DNA of 64,000 bases from Mesosutterella multiformis (GCF_003402575.1 NZ_BGZJ01000001.1:1796501-1860500), one strand, 5' to 3'; positions 52,347-60,792 are shown, counted from the stretch's first letter. The notes: generated by a model not told the origin, from the sequence alone. Translations and numbers: made by a program.

Positions 52347-52857
52347 ATCTGAAATAAGAATAGCTCAGGAAGTCATGCGAAACACAAAAGGAAAACCTCA
52401 TCCGGCGCGCGGAGCCTGCCGCCTGTACGGAACGCTATGACGACCGGACTGACGCTCCGTTTAGACCCTGGAAAGCCGCTTCTGCTTCCAGTCTCCAAAG
52501 GCAGACTGCACGCAGACGGCAGAAAGCGCCGTGCGCCTGTCTGACGGGAGGCTTCACACTCATATCCTCCCCGTCTGGCGATTCCTGATTTTCAGATGGA
52601 ATCACCTTTGAACTGGATAAAAGTTTAAATAAATTTTTGTTATCTCTACAGTGAAAATTTGTAAAAGCAACCTGATACCGTCAGCGATTTGTCGTCTTAT
52701 CGTTCTTCTGACTGATACTGAAAAGCGGAGAAATCCCGTTTTACCCGGATCTCATGTAGTCCAGAGCGAATACAAATTCACCCCAGTCTGAATCTTTCCT
52801 TAACGTTATGATTCTGCCTTGTGATCAGTGAGAGTCTGACCTCAATCTCCTGAATCA
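52347..52857 (-). other. Long noncoding stretch, possible minus-strand structured RNA
   Basis: 511 bases between tonB and the minus-strand terminator without a clear gene. The 52380-52615 part is GC-rich and has strong hairpins on the minus strand: GACGGGGAGG with CCTCCCGTC near 52545-52580, and an 8-bp ACGGAGCG / CGTTCCGT hairpin (with a G-T pair) near 52427-52460. The 52615-52720 part is AT-rich and could hold a promoter. It may be a small RNA, a long untranslated tail or hold the 42-codon frame listed separately. I could not match 6S, RNase P, SRP or tmRNA motifs. Confidence 0.4.
52435..52563 (-). CDS. Candidate 42-residue small protein
   Basis: Frame MSVKPPVRQAHGAF... ending SVRSS with an excellent ribosome site (GGGGAGGAT, 1-5 nt spacing). 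Basic, two Cys, no signal or known domain. The composition is Arg/Ala-rich, as expected from GC-rich noncoding DNA, and hairpin structure overlaps it, so it may not be translated. Confidence 0.3.
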   Translation of the reverse strand: MSVKPPVRQAHGAFCRLRAVCLWRLEAEAAFQGLNGASVRSS

Positions 52858-53640
52858 TCAGCTGTTTTTAAGTGAGTACCGAAGCGGGACCGTGATTTTC
52901 ATCGCACGGCCGGTTTCACCAACCGATTCCCCGATAAGTGCGGAAGCAAGCACGTCACCCGCTGCGTCCAGAACTGAAAACCCGGAACCTTTCGATACCG
53001 AGGCTTTCAGGATCTTTCCCGCGGGGCTCAGCGAAAACGTGATTTCAAGAACGCCCTCTGTGCCTGAACGGAGGGCGCTCTTTGGGTAACGCTTCTTTCG
53101 CTCCACGAGGGCGATCAGTTTCGACGCCACGTCGGAAGTCTTGACCGCGGGCTGAGGTGCCGCGGGAAGAGCGGCCGGCGCCTTTTTTACGGCGGGAGAC
53201 GCGGCTCTCAGGGGGATCGCGGCCGGGGCGGAAACCGCAGGATGCGGTGTTACCGGACGGGGAATCTCAGGAACCGCGGGAGCGGCTGCCGGTTTCGGCT
53301 CCTCAACAGTCACCGGGCTTACGGCGGTACGCGACGCGATCACCCGAGGTTTCTGAACCTCCCGCTTCACGGGCGGCGCAGCCGTGACGGGCGCTGCCTT
53401 GGGGACCGGCTTCACCTCAGGCACTTTTTTCACTTCTGGCGCGGGAGCTGGCGCAGGCTTCACCGTTTCCGCGACCCGGATTTCCATCGCGAAATCCGGT
53501 TTCGGGGCCGCGCTCCGCTTCAGATCGAAACTCTGCGTCGCGAGCAGCGCGGCGGCCAGCACGAAAGCCCCAGCCGTCAGCCATCGGCCGCCGGCGCGTG
53601 ACGAGAGGAGCACAGGATCCGCGGTTTCACCCACCATCAC
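52858..53640 (-). CDS. tonB: TonB energy-transducing protein
   Basis: 260 residues. One membrane anchor near the N-terminus (WLTAGAFVLAAALLATQSF), then a Pro/Ala/Lys-rich periplasmic spacer (residues about 55-165) and a C-terminal TonB domain (IALVERKKRYPKSALRSGTEGVLEITFSLSPAGKILKASVSKGSG, split around residues 170-215) ending VPLRYSLKNS. The start overlaps the exbD stop by 4 bases (ATGA). It delivers proton-motive energy to the TonB-dependent receptor at 58684, the only receptor seen here. No recognised gene lies between it and the terminator at 52318. Confidence 0.9.
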   Translation of the reverse strand: MMVGETADPVLLSSRAGGRWLTAGAFVLAAALLATQSFDLKRSAAPKPDFAMEIRVAETVKPAPAPAPEVKKVPEVKPVPKAAPVTAAPPVKREVQKPRVIASRTAVSPVTVEEPKPAAAPAVPEIPRPVTPHPAVSAPAAIPLRAASPAVKKAPAALPAAPQPAVKTSDVASKLIALVERKKRYPKSALRSGTEGVLEITFSLSPAGKILKASVSKGSGFSVLDAAGDVLASALIGESVGETGRAMKITVPLRYSLKNS

Positions 53641-54029
53641 TTTCCTACCTCCTCTGTCCGGATCACAAATCGGCCGGACTTCTTTTCCTTCGCCACATCC
53701 ACAACCTTAACAAAGGCCGCGAACGGCGCTTTCTTATCGACCGCGAGGTTCAGCACCGCGTCCGCGGGTTTTGAATCAATGAAAGAGGCGAGCCCTTCCG
53801 GCGTTATCGGCCGTCCGTCCGCCCAGATCGAGCCATCCGCCTTCACGGCAACAAGGAGTTCTTCGGGCACTTCTGAGGCTTTTGCCTGAGTGGACTCCGG
53901 CAGCACGATATCAAGCACCGGCTTTGAACTGAAGGTCATCGTCATCACGAAAAAGATGACCAGCATGAAGATCACGTCGATCAGAGACGTGAGGTCAATG
54001 CGGGGTTCCTCGTTCTCATCATCAAACAT
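53637..54029 (-). CDS. exbD: ExbD, TonB-system proton channel subunit
   Basis: 130 residues. One N-terminal membrane helix with the essential Asp in LTSLIDVIFMLVIFFVMTMTF (Asp in SLIDVIF), followed by a periplasmic domain. Overlaps exbB by 8 bases and tonB by 4 bases, so exbB-exbD-tonB are translationally coupled. Together with ExbB it forms the proton-driven motor that works TonB. Confidence 0.93.
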   Translation of the reverse strand: MFDDENEEPRIDLTSLIDVIFMLVIFFVMTMTFSSKPVLDIVLPESTQAKASEVPEELLVAVKADGSIWADGRPITPEGLASFIDSKPADAVLNLAVDKKAPFAAFVKVVDVAKEKKSGRFVIRTEEVGK

Positions 54030-54687
54030 AGCGGACTCCCGCGTCGCGCGGCGTTTCCGCCTGAGCTTTCACTTCTTTTTCAAGCGTCGGGCGGCCGCCC
54101 TGCACCAGTTCAAGCGCGCGGTAGCTATGCTCCACCGCTTCGATCCGGAAACCCTTAATGCGGAGAAGGAGACAGTAGTAGACCATGAGCACCGGAATCG
54201 CGATCACGAGGCCCATCACGGTTGTGAGAAGGGCCTGCCAGATGCCGGAAGCGAGCGCCGCGGGGTCCGGTGCCTGGTTCACGGCGATCGTCTGGAAGAC
54301 TCCCACCATGCCGAGCACCGTGCCGAGAAGCCCAAGAAGCGGCGAAATCGCCGCGATGAGCTTCAGCCAGCACATGCTGTTATTCACGGGAGCGAGGTGC
54401 TTATGAAAGAGGTACGCGACCTCAGCCCGGATATCGTTTGAATGGGATCCATGCGTAAAAACCACTTCCCGGACGACGCAGACGAGCGGATTCAGGTTCC
54501 CCTCCGTCCGCTCGCGGAAATGCCGGCCGCCGTCCGCCTCCGCTTCGTGGATCGTCGAACGGAAGCCCCGGCCGGTCCGGATGAGATAAATCACGGTCCA
54601 GATCGTGAGGTAAAGACCCGCGGCAGCGACAAGAATCAGCGCTACACCCGCGGGTCCGATCAGTTCGTACATTTTCGCTAAACCCAT
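54022..54687 (-). CDS. exbB: ExbB, TonB-system proton channel subunit
   Basis: 221 residues, MotA/TolQ/ExbB family, three membrane helices. The central signature is CWLKLIAAISPLLGLLGTVLGMVGVFQTIA (split at residues 120-150), with ALLTTVMGLVIAIPVLMVYY as the last helix pair. Preceded by a hairpin at 54725-54750, so it may have its own control or be an attenuated extension of the haem operon. Confidence 0.93.
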   Translation of the reverse strand: MGLAKMYELIGPAGVALILVAAAGLYLTIWTVIYLIRTGRGFRSTIHEAEADGGRHFRERTEGNLNPLVCVVREVVFTHGSHSNDIRAEVAYLFHKHLAPVNNSMCWLKLIAAISPLLGLLGTVLGMVGVFQTIAVNQAPDPAALASGIWQALLTTVMGLVIAIPVLMVYYCLLLRIKGFRIEAVEHSYRALELVQGGRPTLEKEVKAQAETPRDAGVRYV

Positions 54688-54724
54688 TCTGGTGCCTTCT
54701 TTTTATGTTTATGTTTTAAAAGCG

Positions 54725-54750
54725 GGAAGCCGGTACATGAACCGGCTTCC
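54725..54750 (-). terminator. Intra-operon hairpin, possible attenuator
   Basis: Perfect 10-bp stem (54725-54734 with 54741-54750) between the flavodoxin stop and exbB; the minus-strand tail CGCTTTTAAAA is weak. It may reduce readthrough from the haem genes into exbBD-tonB or protect mRNA ends. Confidence 0.5.
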
Positions 54751-54822
54751 ATTTTTCGTTTGCCTCAGTCCGGAATCGGCTGCCGCTGAGTGCTGAGAAT
54801 CCCAGCGGCCCAGGCTCCGGCT

Positions 54823-55287
54823 TCAGAGAGATCCGTCTGGTCGGGGTGTGAGGCTTGACGCCTTCAGCCGGGCTTCCACTTCTGGCGTCATCATCCCGGC
54901 CTCCTGCATCATGCGGACCACATCGTCACTCACGCGTCCCCGCCACATCCGAATCCCAAGGAGATCGGCTCCGGACGCGGCTGCTTCGCCGCGAACCCGT
55001 TCGAGAAACGACTGGAATCGGGGGGACGTCGGATCCCCGCCCATCGTGCCGAATAGCGCGAGCGGCATGCCGGATGCGCGGCCCATTACAGCCTTCGCGT
55101 CCGCGCTCATCTCGCCCATATCAATCCAGAACCCGAGAAGCACGAGGCGGTAGGCCGAGAGGTCACCCGCCTCAGACGCCTTCCTGAGAACAGAACCCGG
55201 GATTGACGCGGCAATCGCGCGGGCCACGGCTTCGGTGTTCCCGGTGCCCGAGCTGTAGGCGACGAGTACGGGTCTCGTATCCGTCAT
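54823..55287 (-). CDS. Flavodoxin of the haem cluster
   Basis: 154 residues with the FMN phosphate loop SSGTGNTEAVARAI at about 12-25, then VLLGFWIDMGEMSADAKAVM and LFGTMGGDP. This is the short flavodoxin found beside anaerobic haem-degrading radical SAM enzymes (HmuF-type in Fusobacterium, BilS-like in name), where it supplies electrons. Its ATG shares one base with the hutX stop (TGATG). Probable electron donor to HutW. Distinct from the flavodoxins at 40.7-41.9 kb. Confidence 0.85.
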   Translation of the reverse strand: MTDTRPVLVAYSSGTGNTEAVARAIAASIPGSVLRKASEAGDLSAYRLVLLGFWIDMGEMSADAKAVMGRASGMPLALFGTMGGDPTSPRFQSFLERVRGEAAASGADLLGIRMWRGRVSDDVVRMMQEAGMMTPEVEARLKASSLTPRPDGSL

Positions 55288-55793
55288 CAGGCGGCTCCGA
55301 GCTCGGCCTTCAGCGCGAGGAACGCGTCGCGGGCCTCAGGGATCAGCTGATGGTTCTCACGGCCCACATAGACCTGGAACATCGATTCGCCTTCTTCATT
55401 GAAGAACGCGAGGAAGTGGCTTTCGCGTCCCATGAAGGGAAGCGTGATGAAACCGATCGTCTTCACGGCGTCCGCCTTCAGGTGACCGCCAAGCGGGGAA
55501 CCGTGGAAGATGTTGTAGTAGCCCATTCCGTGCTTCCCTTCCGCGAGCTTGCAGCTCACTTCGATCACGTTTCCGAGATGCTCAAGGAAGAACGTGGCGG
55601 AGGGCCAGGCGCAGGCCGAGCTCCAGACCGCGTCAAATTTCGATCCATCCGCATAAGCCCGGGAATCCGCGGGAAGGAGTTTCGAAGCCTCAAGCTCCGT
55701 GAGTCCGGTCGCGGCGGCGAGCGTTTTCAGCGTCGCAGGGGCTTTGGAGGAGAGCACCGCGGCCACTTTTTCTTCCATCGTTTTTTCCGTCAT
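55287..55793 (-). CDS. hutX: HutX/ChuX-type cytosolic haem carrier
   Basis: 168 residues. Family signature GMGYYNIFHGSPLGGHLKADAVKTIGFITLPFMGRESHFLAFFNEEGESMFQVYVGREN, read in parts across residues 85-150; the first third is a helical HTH-like domain, as in HugX/HuvX proteins. These bind haem in the cytosol and pass it to the degrading enzyme. AAGGA ribosome site upstream. One-base overlap with the flavodoxin gene. It starts 88 bases after the end of the reading frame that carries the interrupted ECF ATPase. Confidence 0.88.
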   Translation of the reverse strand: MTEKTMEEKVAAVLSSKAPATLKTLAAATGLTELEASKLLPADSRAYADGSKFDAVWSSACAWPSATFFLEHLGNVIEVSCKLAEGKHGMGYYNIFHGSPLGGHLKADAVKTIGFITLPFMGRESHFLAFFNEEGESMFQVYVGRENHQLIPEARDAFLALKAELGAA

Positions 55794-55847
55794 TCAATTA
55801 ATTCCTTAAGTAGGTGGAGTGAAAAAATCTGTTCTGTGTCAGAGCTG

Positions 55848-55870
55848 CTTCCCGGGGCTTCCCCGGGAAG
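55848..55870. other. Intra-operon hairpin upstream of hutX
   Basis: Perfect 10-bp stem CTTCCCGGGG / CCCCGGGAAG (55848-55857 with 55861-55870) with a 3-nt loop. On the minus strand there is no T-run directly after it; a run of six T occurs 18 bases later, so a leaky terminator or RNA-processing site is possible. Confidence 0.55.
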
Positions 55871-55881
55871 AGAAACGGGTT

Positions 55882-55989
55882 TCAGGCGGCTCGCGCCAGA
55901 ACCTCGTTTCTGATCGGAAGCGTGAGCCGCCTTTCGCAGCAGAGTTTCAGGAGTTCAAGGTCGTGCGTGATCACAAGCACCGCCTTTCA
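55882..55989 (-). other. C-terminal end of the ECF ATPase behind an in-frame UGA
   Basis: After the TGA at 55989-55987, the same frame continues KAVLVITHDLELLKLCCERR... to a stop at 55882, 34 residues. It contains the H-loop sequence VITHD. The parallel place in the first half of the protein reads KEGKAILVVDH, so the stop replaces a Gly codon (GGA to TGA, one base). Confidence 0.8.
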
Positions 55990-57330
55990 CTCCTTCGCCA
56001 TGGATTCCAGCGCCCGGGCAATCCGCCGCATGTTGACGCCATCAAGCCCCGAAGTCGGTTCGTCGAGAATGATCACGTCAGGATCCTTCGCGAAGGCGAG
56101 CGCGATCACGAGACGCTGCTTCTGACCGCCCGAAAGTGACTGGGGGTGGCGCTCCGCGAGTGACTCAAGGTGAAAGAGCGAGAGAAGCGGCAGCGCGTCT
56201 TCCCGTTCAGCCGGGCGTCCGGCCGCGGCGAGCGACGACATCACTTCGCCAAGCACGGTCTTCATGTGAAGCTGGTGATCCGCGTTCTGCAGCACGATCG
56301 ACACCGAGGCTAGTAGCGTCTTCGCGTCAGCCCGTTTGCCGCCAAGCAGGAACCCGCCCTTCACGGGCTTCGCGAGCCCCGTGAGAAGACGGGCGAGCGT
56401 GGTTTTCCCAGCGCCGTTATGGCCGATCACTGCGGTGATCCCGGGGTGAATGCCGAACGTCGCGTCATCAAACACGGGGGGCTTCCCCTTGTAGGCAAAG
56501 GTAACGGCGTCCGCCGCGAGCACCGGGCGGCCCGATGCCTCCTCGTTTCTCGGCAGCGTCTCCCGGACATCCGGCACCGCGGCAGACCGCAGGCCATAGC
56601 GGCGGCAGAGTTCCGGGGTGAGAATTGAGAAATCCCCCTCTTCCGCCATCCGCCCGTCCTCCATCACGATCACGCGGTCCACGGCTCCGGCGAGCCAGTA
56701 GAGACGGTGATCCACGACGAGAATCGCCTTCCCTTCCTTCTTCAGCCGGATGATTTCAGAGGCGAGCGCCTCGGTTGACTCCGGGTCGAGATTCGCGGTC
56801 GGCTCATCGAAAATGAGCGCCTTCGGGTCTGTCATCGTGATGGATGAGAGACCGACCTTCTGCTTTTCTCCTTCAGAGAGTTCGTGGATCGATGAGGACA
56901 GCACGCGGCCGATCCCGAACCGCTTCACGGCGTCTTCGATCTTCCGGCGAATGCCTTCCCGAGGCGTTCCCCGCCACTCTTCCGCGAACGCGAGCTCATC
57001 CTCGACGTTCAGCGCGAAGAACTGGTTCTCCGGGTCCTGGAAAAGCGTCCCGCAGTCAGCCGCTATCTCAGGAAGCGTTCGGCTCGCGTTCGGGATCCCG
57101 GCAACACGGATGCTGCCCGTCACCTTCCCGCCGTAGTACCCGGGGGCGAGACCATTGATCAGACGGATCAGCGTGGTTTTTCCGCAGCCGCTGACCCCCG
57201 TCACAAGAACCGCTTCGCCAGGCTTCACGTCGATCGAAATATCCGTCACGGCGTCCCGCCCCGTGAAGGGATAGCGGTACGTAACGTGATCAAGCGAAAT
57301 CAGAGGTTCCATCACTTTCTCGTTTCTCAT
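55987..57330 (-). CDS. Fused ECF-type double ATPase, interrupted before its second H-loop
   Basis: 447 residues to the first stop; 482 codons if read through. Two ABC ATPase halves: Walker A GVSGCGKTT and GHNGAGKTT (about 45-53 and 303-311), signatures LSEGEKQKV and LSGGQKQRL (151-159, 399-407), Walker B ALIFDEPTANLD and VIILDEPTSGLD. The first H-loop His208 is present; the second lies beyond the in-frame UGA. ECF importers use two ATPases with a T component and a substrate-binding S component, all encoded next to each other here. It is the energiser for the proposed haem or porphyrin importer. The start overlaps the T-component stop by 4 bases. Confidence 0.85.
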   Translation of the reverse strand: MRNEKVMEPLISLDHVTYRYPFTGRDAVTDISIDVKPGEAVLVTGVSGCGKTTLIRLINGLAPGYYGGKVTGSIRVAGIPNASRTLPEIAADCGTLFQDPENQFFALNVEDELAFAEEWRGTPREGIRRKIEDAVKRFGIGRVLSSSIHELSEGEKQKVGLSSITMTDPKALIFDEPTANLDPESTEALASEIIRLKKEGKAILVVDHRLYWLAGAVDRVIVMEDGRMAEEGDFSILTPELCRRYGLRSAAVPDVRETLPRNEEASGRPVLAADAVTFAYKGKPPVFDDATFGIHPGITAVIGHNGAGKTTLARLLTGLAKPVKGGFLLGGKRADAKTLLASVSIVLQNADHQLHMKTVLGEVMSSLAAAGRPAEREDALPLLSLFHLESLAERHPQSLSGGQKQRLVIALAFAKDPDVIILDEPTSGLDGVNMRRIARALESMAKE

Positions 57331-58106
57331 CGATGCGGCCCTCGCACAGCATCCGGGAACGCGATTTCAAGCGCGATCGCCGCGGCAATCACGAGAATCG
57401 TCGTGACCATCAGCCAGGTATCCGCGCGGCTCCAGACAGATTCCCGATAGGGGGTCATCCGGGCACGGAGCCCGAGTCCCTTCATTTCAGCCGCGATTCC
57501 GAGTTCGTCGGACGTTTTAAGCGTCCGGAAGAGAATCGGAGAAAGGAGAAGCCGCATCGCGAAGAACGGATGAATCACGCACGCCACGGGGCCCAGTTTC
57601 CAGCCGCGGATCCGAACCGACTCCCAGACCTGGCGGATATCGTTCGCGAAGGTCGGGATAAAGCGCAGCATGACAGCCGCCGGGAGATAAATGCAGAACG
57701 GCAGCCGCATCGACTGCAGCGCTCCGAGCACCGACTGGATCCGGGTCGAGAAGGCGAGCGGAAGAATCACGTTCATCATCGTGAGACCGCGGAGGAACGG
57801 GATCGAGAGGCTCTTCATATCGAGGCCGCGCGCCATCGCGGGGAAGAAATGCGCGAGCACCATCGCGCAGCCGACTGACATCGCCATCATGAGCGCCATG
57901 AGAATGTAGGCAGCCGCCGACACTTTCCAGCGCCGGGCACTCGCGAGGTAGACCGCTGACGCCGCGAAAAGCGCGAACTCAGCCCAGAACCCCGAGAACG
58001 CGATCGTCGCCGCGGCCGCGGCCGCCGTCACCGCCATCTTGGATCGGGCGTCGAGCGACGTGAGCCACGTCCTCTCTCCGGCGCTAAGACTGAATGATCC
58101 CTGCAT
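57327..58106 (-). CDS. ECF transporter T component
   Basis: 259 residues with about five or six hydrophobic helices and the cytosolic coupling stretch ADIRQVWESVRIRGWKLG-type ARG motif (VWESVRIRGWK) followed by a second FRTLKTSDELGIAAEMKGLGLRARMT, the two helices that touch the ATPases. Its gene overlaps the S component gene by 23 bases and the ATPase gene by 4 bases, so the three are made together. ECF T proteins are shared or dedicated couplers; here clearly dedicated. Confidence 0.85.
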   Translation of the reverse strand: MQGSFSLSAGERTWLTSLDARSKMAVTAAAAAATIAFSGFWAEFALFAASAVYLASARRWKVSAAAYILMALMMAMSVGCAMVLAHFFPAMARGLDMKSLSIPFLRGLTMMNVILPLAFSTRIQSVLGALQSMRLPFCIYLPAAVMLRFIPTFANDIRQVWESVRIRGWKLGPVACVIHPFFAMRLLLSPILFRTLKTSDELGIAAEMKGLGLRARMTPYRESVWSRADTWLMVTTILVIAAAIALEIAFPDAVRGPHR

Positions 58107-58665
58107 GACGCAATTCCTTTACCACCCGGGCCCCGGTGAAGAGCCCGGCAAATGAACCGATGTAGCCGATCGCCACAAACGGCACGACCATCCAGACAAG
58201 GGCCGGCGTTTCGCGGGCGAAGAGGAATGAGACCCCGAGCGACAGGACTTTCGCCGCGAAATCCGAGACCCCAACCCCCGCGAACACACCGAACCGGCTT
58301 TTCGGGCCTCCCGCGAGACGCATCGCGCCTTCACCGAGAAGCGCCGCGGCGAACGCTGTCGGAATCAGCGTGACACTCCCTCCGAGGAGAATGAGGCTGA
58401 TCAGCATGTTCACCGTGGTGAAGAGAAGCAGCGTCCACTGCTTCCTCACCTTGTAGAGCATCACAACGACGAGCGTCGTGAAAACGAGATTTTTCAGCAG
58501 CAGCGTTGCGGGATTCATCCCGCCCCCGGCAAGCGCGATGAGAAGCGAGGTGAGCTTCGCCGCGGCCGCAAAAATGCCGATCGCGACGAGCTCACGCGCG
58601 GCCCAGTAACGGGGCCGCGGTGTGTCGGGGAGCCTTCCCTCCCCGAATACCGCGGTGTTCATCAT
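58084..58665 (-). CDS. ECF transporter substrate-binding (S) component, MptD/Trep_Strep-like
   Basis: 193 residues with about five membrane helices. Blocks such as LVAIGIFAAAAKLTSLLIAL, LILLGGSVTLIPTAFAAALLGEGAMRL and VPFVAIGYIGSFAGLFTGARVVKELRHAG fit the Trep_Strep/MptD-type S-component group, whose substrate is largely unknown. AGGAG ribosome site. Placed between a TonB receptor and the T component, its ligand is probably what the receptor brings in: haem or a porphyrin. The assignment of ligand is inference from context. Confidence 0.78.
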   Translation of the reverse strand: MMNTAVFGEGRLPDTPRPRYWAARELVAIGIFAAAAKLTSLLIALAGGGMNPATLLLKNLVFTTLVVVMLYKVRKQWTLLLFTTVNMLISLILLGGSVTLIPTAFAAALLGEGAMRLAGGPKSRFGVFAGVGVSDFAAKVLSLGVSFLFARETPALVWMVVPFVAIGYIGSFAGLFTGARVVKELRHAGIIQS

Positions 58666-58683
58666 GAAAGCCGCACTCCTCTC

Positions 58684-60792
58684 TTAGAACTTCGCCGTAA
58701 GCTTCAGGTTCAGGTGCCGCTCAGCTTCCCAGGTGGAAGTGTTGTAGCGGTAGCCCTTATTGAAGATGTTGATTACTTCAGCGGAGAGCTGATACGCGCC
58801 CTGCTTCCCGAACTGGTAGCCGACCGCGAAGTTCGCGGTCGTGAAACCGGCGGTCCGGGTGGTTACGCCGGTCGTACGCGAGTAGCTCTTCGTTTCGTTC
58901 TGGCTTCGGGCATAGAGATCCGTGGTGAGCGTGCCGCCCGGGACCGCGAAAGCCGTACGGACACCGTAACGGGCCCAGAACTCAGGCGTGCCGCTCTGGT
59001 AGGTGGAGTAATCACCCCACTCAAGCTGACGGCGCATCCAGGTGAGCGAGAGATAGGGCTCAATATGTTCCGTCGCCTTCCAGGAGGCCGCGAGTTCGAG
59101 ACCGCGGGTCTTTGCCTTATCGGCGTTGACATAGCGGCTGTTGACGCCGTCCGCGAGGTATTCCGTCGTGATGTAGTTCTTCACGTCGGAATAGAACGCC
59201 GCCGCGTCAATCACCACCGGGCCGTTATTGAAGCGGGCACCGACCTCAAAGTTATTCGACGTCTCAGGCTTCAGATCCGGGTTTCCGTAAAGGGTTCCCT
59301 GACCGCCCATCGAGGTCGCGAGATAGCGCTCCTGAAGGATCGCGGCTCGGAACCCCTGAGACCAGGTCGCGCGGAGCGCGAGGTTATCGATTCCCTTCCA
59401 GATGAGGCCGGCATTAAAGACCGCGCGGCTGTTGTCGCTCGACCCCGTGTCACCGGCGGACCCATCATCCACATTCACATACTCTCTATTGATCGTTCTG
59501 CGCGGCATGGTGATGCGGGTGTAACCGTTTTTCGACGCCGTCGCGGTATTCATTTCGGAATCCACCCACGTGTAGCGGACACCGTAATTCGCGGTGAGAT
59601 CCCAGGGGAGCTGCGTCTCCATGGAGGCGAAAACTGCGTGGACGGTTTGCTTGCCTTCATTCACGCGGTCCGTCGTGTAATCCATGTCGGACGACATGCC
59701 GGGGCCGAGGGGCTGCTTCATCACCATGTGAACGCCGGTATCCGCGGAAAGCTTATCCTGCGAGTATTCGTAGCCCGTGATCAGGAAATTGCGCGCTCCG
59801 AGCTGCCAATCCATCTGGATCGAGGTGCCGAGGGTCTTCACGCGGTTATCCGCCGTGTTGTCCATCGTCATCCCCTGGCTCACATGGTTCAGCATTTCCT
59901 TGTCGTTCTTCTGCCAGTAGCCGTCCCAGCGGACGCGGGAGAGGTACTTCGAGAGGTTCTTCCCTTCAGCGAAAAGCCCCACCTTGTCGCGGCGCCACTT
60001 CGGCACATCAACCGAGAAGGCGTCCGGTGACATTCCGAAAACACCCCCGTGGATTGAGGAGTCAAACGTATCTGCCGTGAGACCCGCGGTCCAGTGATCA
60101 GTGATGTCGTAAGCGAGATAGAGACCGCCCGACTTCGCGCGGAAATTCGTGTTTTCCTGCTTTCCGTAGGGAGTGCGGATATCGCCGTGGCTCTCGTAGC
60201 TGCCATTCAGCCGATAGTGGAAACCGTGCGTGGAGCCCGAAATCGTCGCTCCTTCGCTTAAACCGCGGCCAGCGCCGTTGTAACCGATCGACGCCTCGGC
60301 TTCAAAGGGCTTATCGCCCCCTTTCTTCGTGATGATATTCACGGCGCCGCCGATCGCGTCAGAGCCGTATAGAACGGAGGCCGGTCCCTTGATCACTTCG
60401 ATACGCTCGATCTCCGTCGGATCAATGAGGATCGGAGCGCCGGACATCGACTTATGCTCCGAAATCTTCTGACCGTCGATCATCACGAGCGTACGAAACG
60501 CGTCCTCACCTCGGATGCTGAGGCGCTTCAGCCCCTGCGTTCCGTCATTCATGATCTGAACGCCCGGAATGTCTTCCAGGAGCTCGCCCACCGTCCGGGC
60601 CGAGGACCGGCGGATGTCGTCCGACGTGATGACGGAGACGCTCATCGGAACGTCTTCCAATTCCTGCGCGACACGGCTCGCGGTCACAACGACTTCACCG
60701 GTTTTTTCCGCGGTTTCAGCCGCTCCGGCGGCTGTCGCGAAAGCCGCGGCGGTGAGCGCGGCGATGAGCGTGAGATGATGCTTTCCTTGCAT
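58684..60792 (-). CDS. TonB-dependent outer-membrane receptor, probably haem or haemoprotein
   Basis: 702 residues. Signal peptide (about 1-24, AAGAA), TonB box GEVVVTASR, plug domain (VPMSVSVITSDDIRRSSARTVGELLEDIPGV; KGPASVLYGSDAIGGAVNIITK) and a 22-strand barrel ending HLNLKLTAKF. Haem receptors carry FRAP and NPNL boxes with a His between; here the region reads GFRAAILQERY...YGNPDLKPE without His, so the haem ligand must differ. It lies 48 bases after hutW, in the Fur-controlled operon. Substrate call rests mainly on its neighbours. Confidence 0.88.
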   Translation of the reverse strand: MQGKHHLTLIAALTAAAFATAAGAAETAEKTGEVVVTASRVAQELEDVPMSVSVITSDDIRRSSARTVGELLEDIPGVQIMNDGTQGLKRLSIRGEDAFRTLVMIDGQKISEHKSMSGAPILIDPTEIERIEVIKGPASVLYGSDAIGGAVNIITKKGGDKPFEAEASIGYNGAGRGLSEGATISGSTHGFHYRLNGSYESHGDIRTPYGKQENTNFRAKSGGLYLAYDITDHWTAGLTADTFDSSIHGGVFGMSPDAFSVDVPKWRRDKVGLFAEGKNLSKYLSRVRWDGYWQKNDKEMLNHVSQGMTMDNTADNRVKTLGTSIQMDWQLGARNFLITGYEYSQDKLSADTGVHMVMKQPLGPGMSSDMDYTTDRVNEGKQTVHAVFASMETQLPWDLTANYGVRYTWVDSEMNTATASKNGYTRITMPRRTINREYVNVDDGSAGDTGSSDNSRAVFNAGLIWKGIDNLALRATWSQGFRAAILQERYLATSMGGQGTLYGNPDLKPETSNNFEVGARFNNGPVVIDAAAFYSDVKNYITTEYLADGVNSRYVNADKAKTRGLELAASWKATEHIEPYLSLTWMRRQLEWGDYSTYQSGTPEFWARYGVRTAFAVPGGTLTTDLYARSQNETKSYSRTTGVTTRTAGFTTANFAVGYQFGKQGAYQLSAEVINIFNKGYRYNTSTWEAERHLNLKLTAKF

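Noticed and set aside
52347-52857. Known housekeeping RNA (6S, RNase P, SRP, tmRNA) or cobalamin riboswitch
   Set aside because: None of the conserved sequence boxes I know for these RNAs could be found on either strand.
58714-60030. 438-codon open frame on the plus strand
   Set aside because: Antisense to the TonB receptor, which has clear plug and barrel features; no domain in the antisense product.
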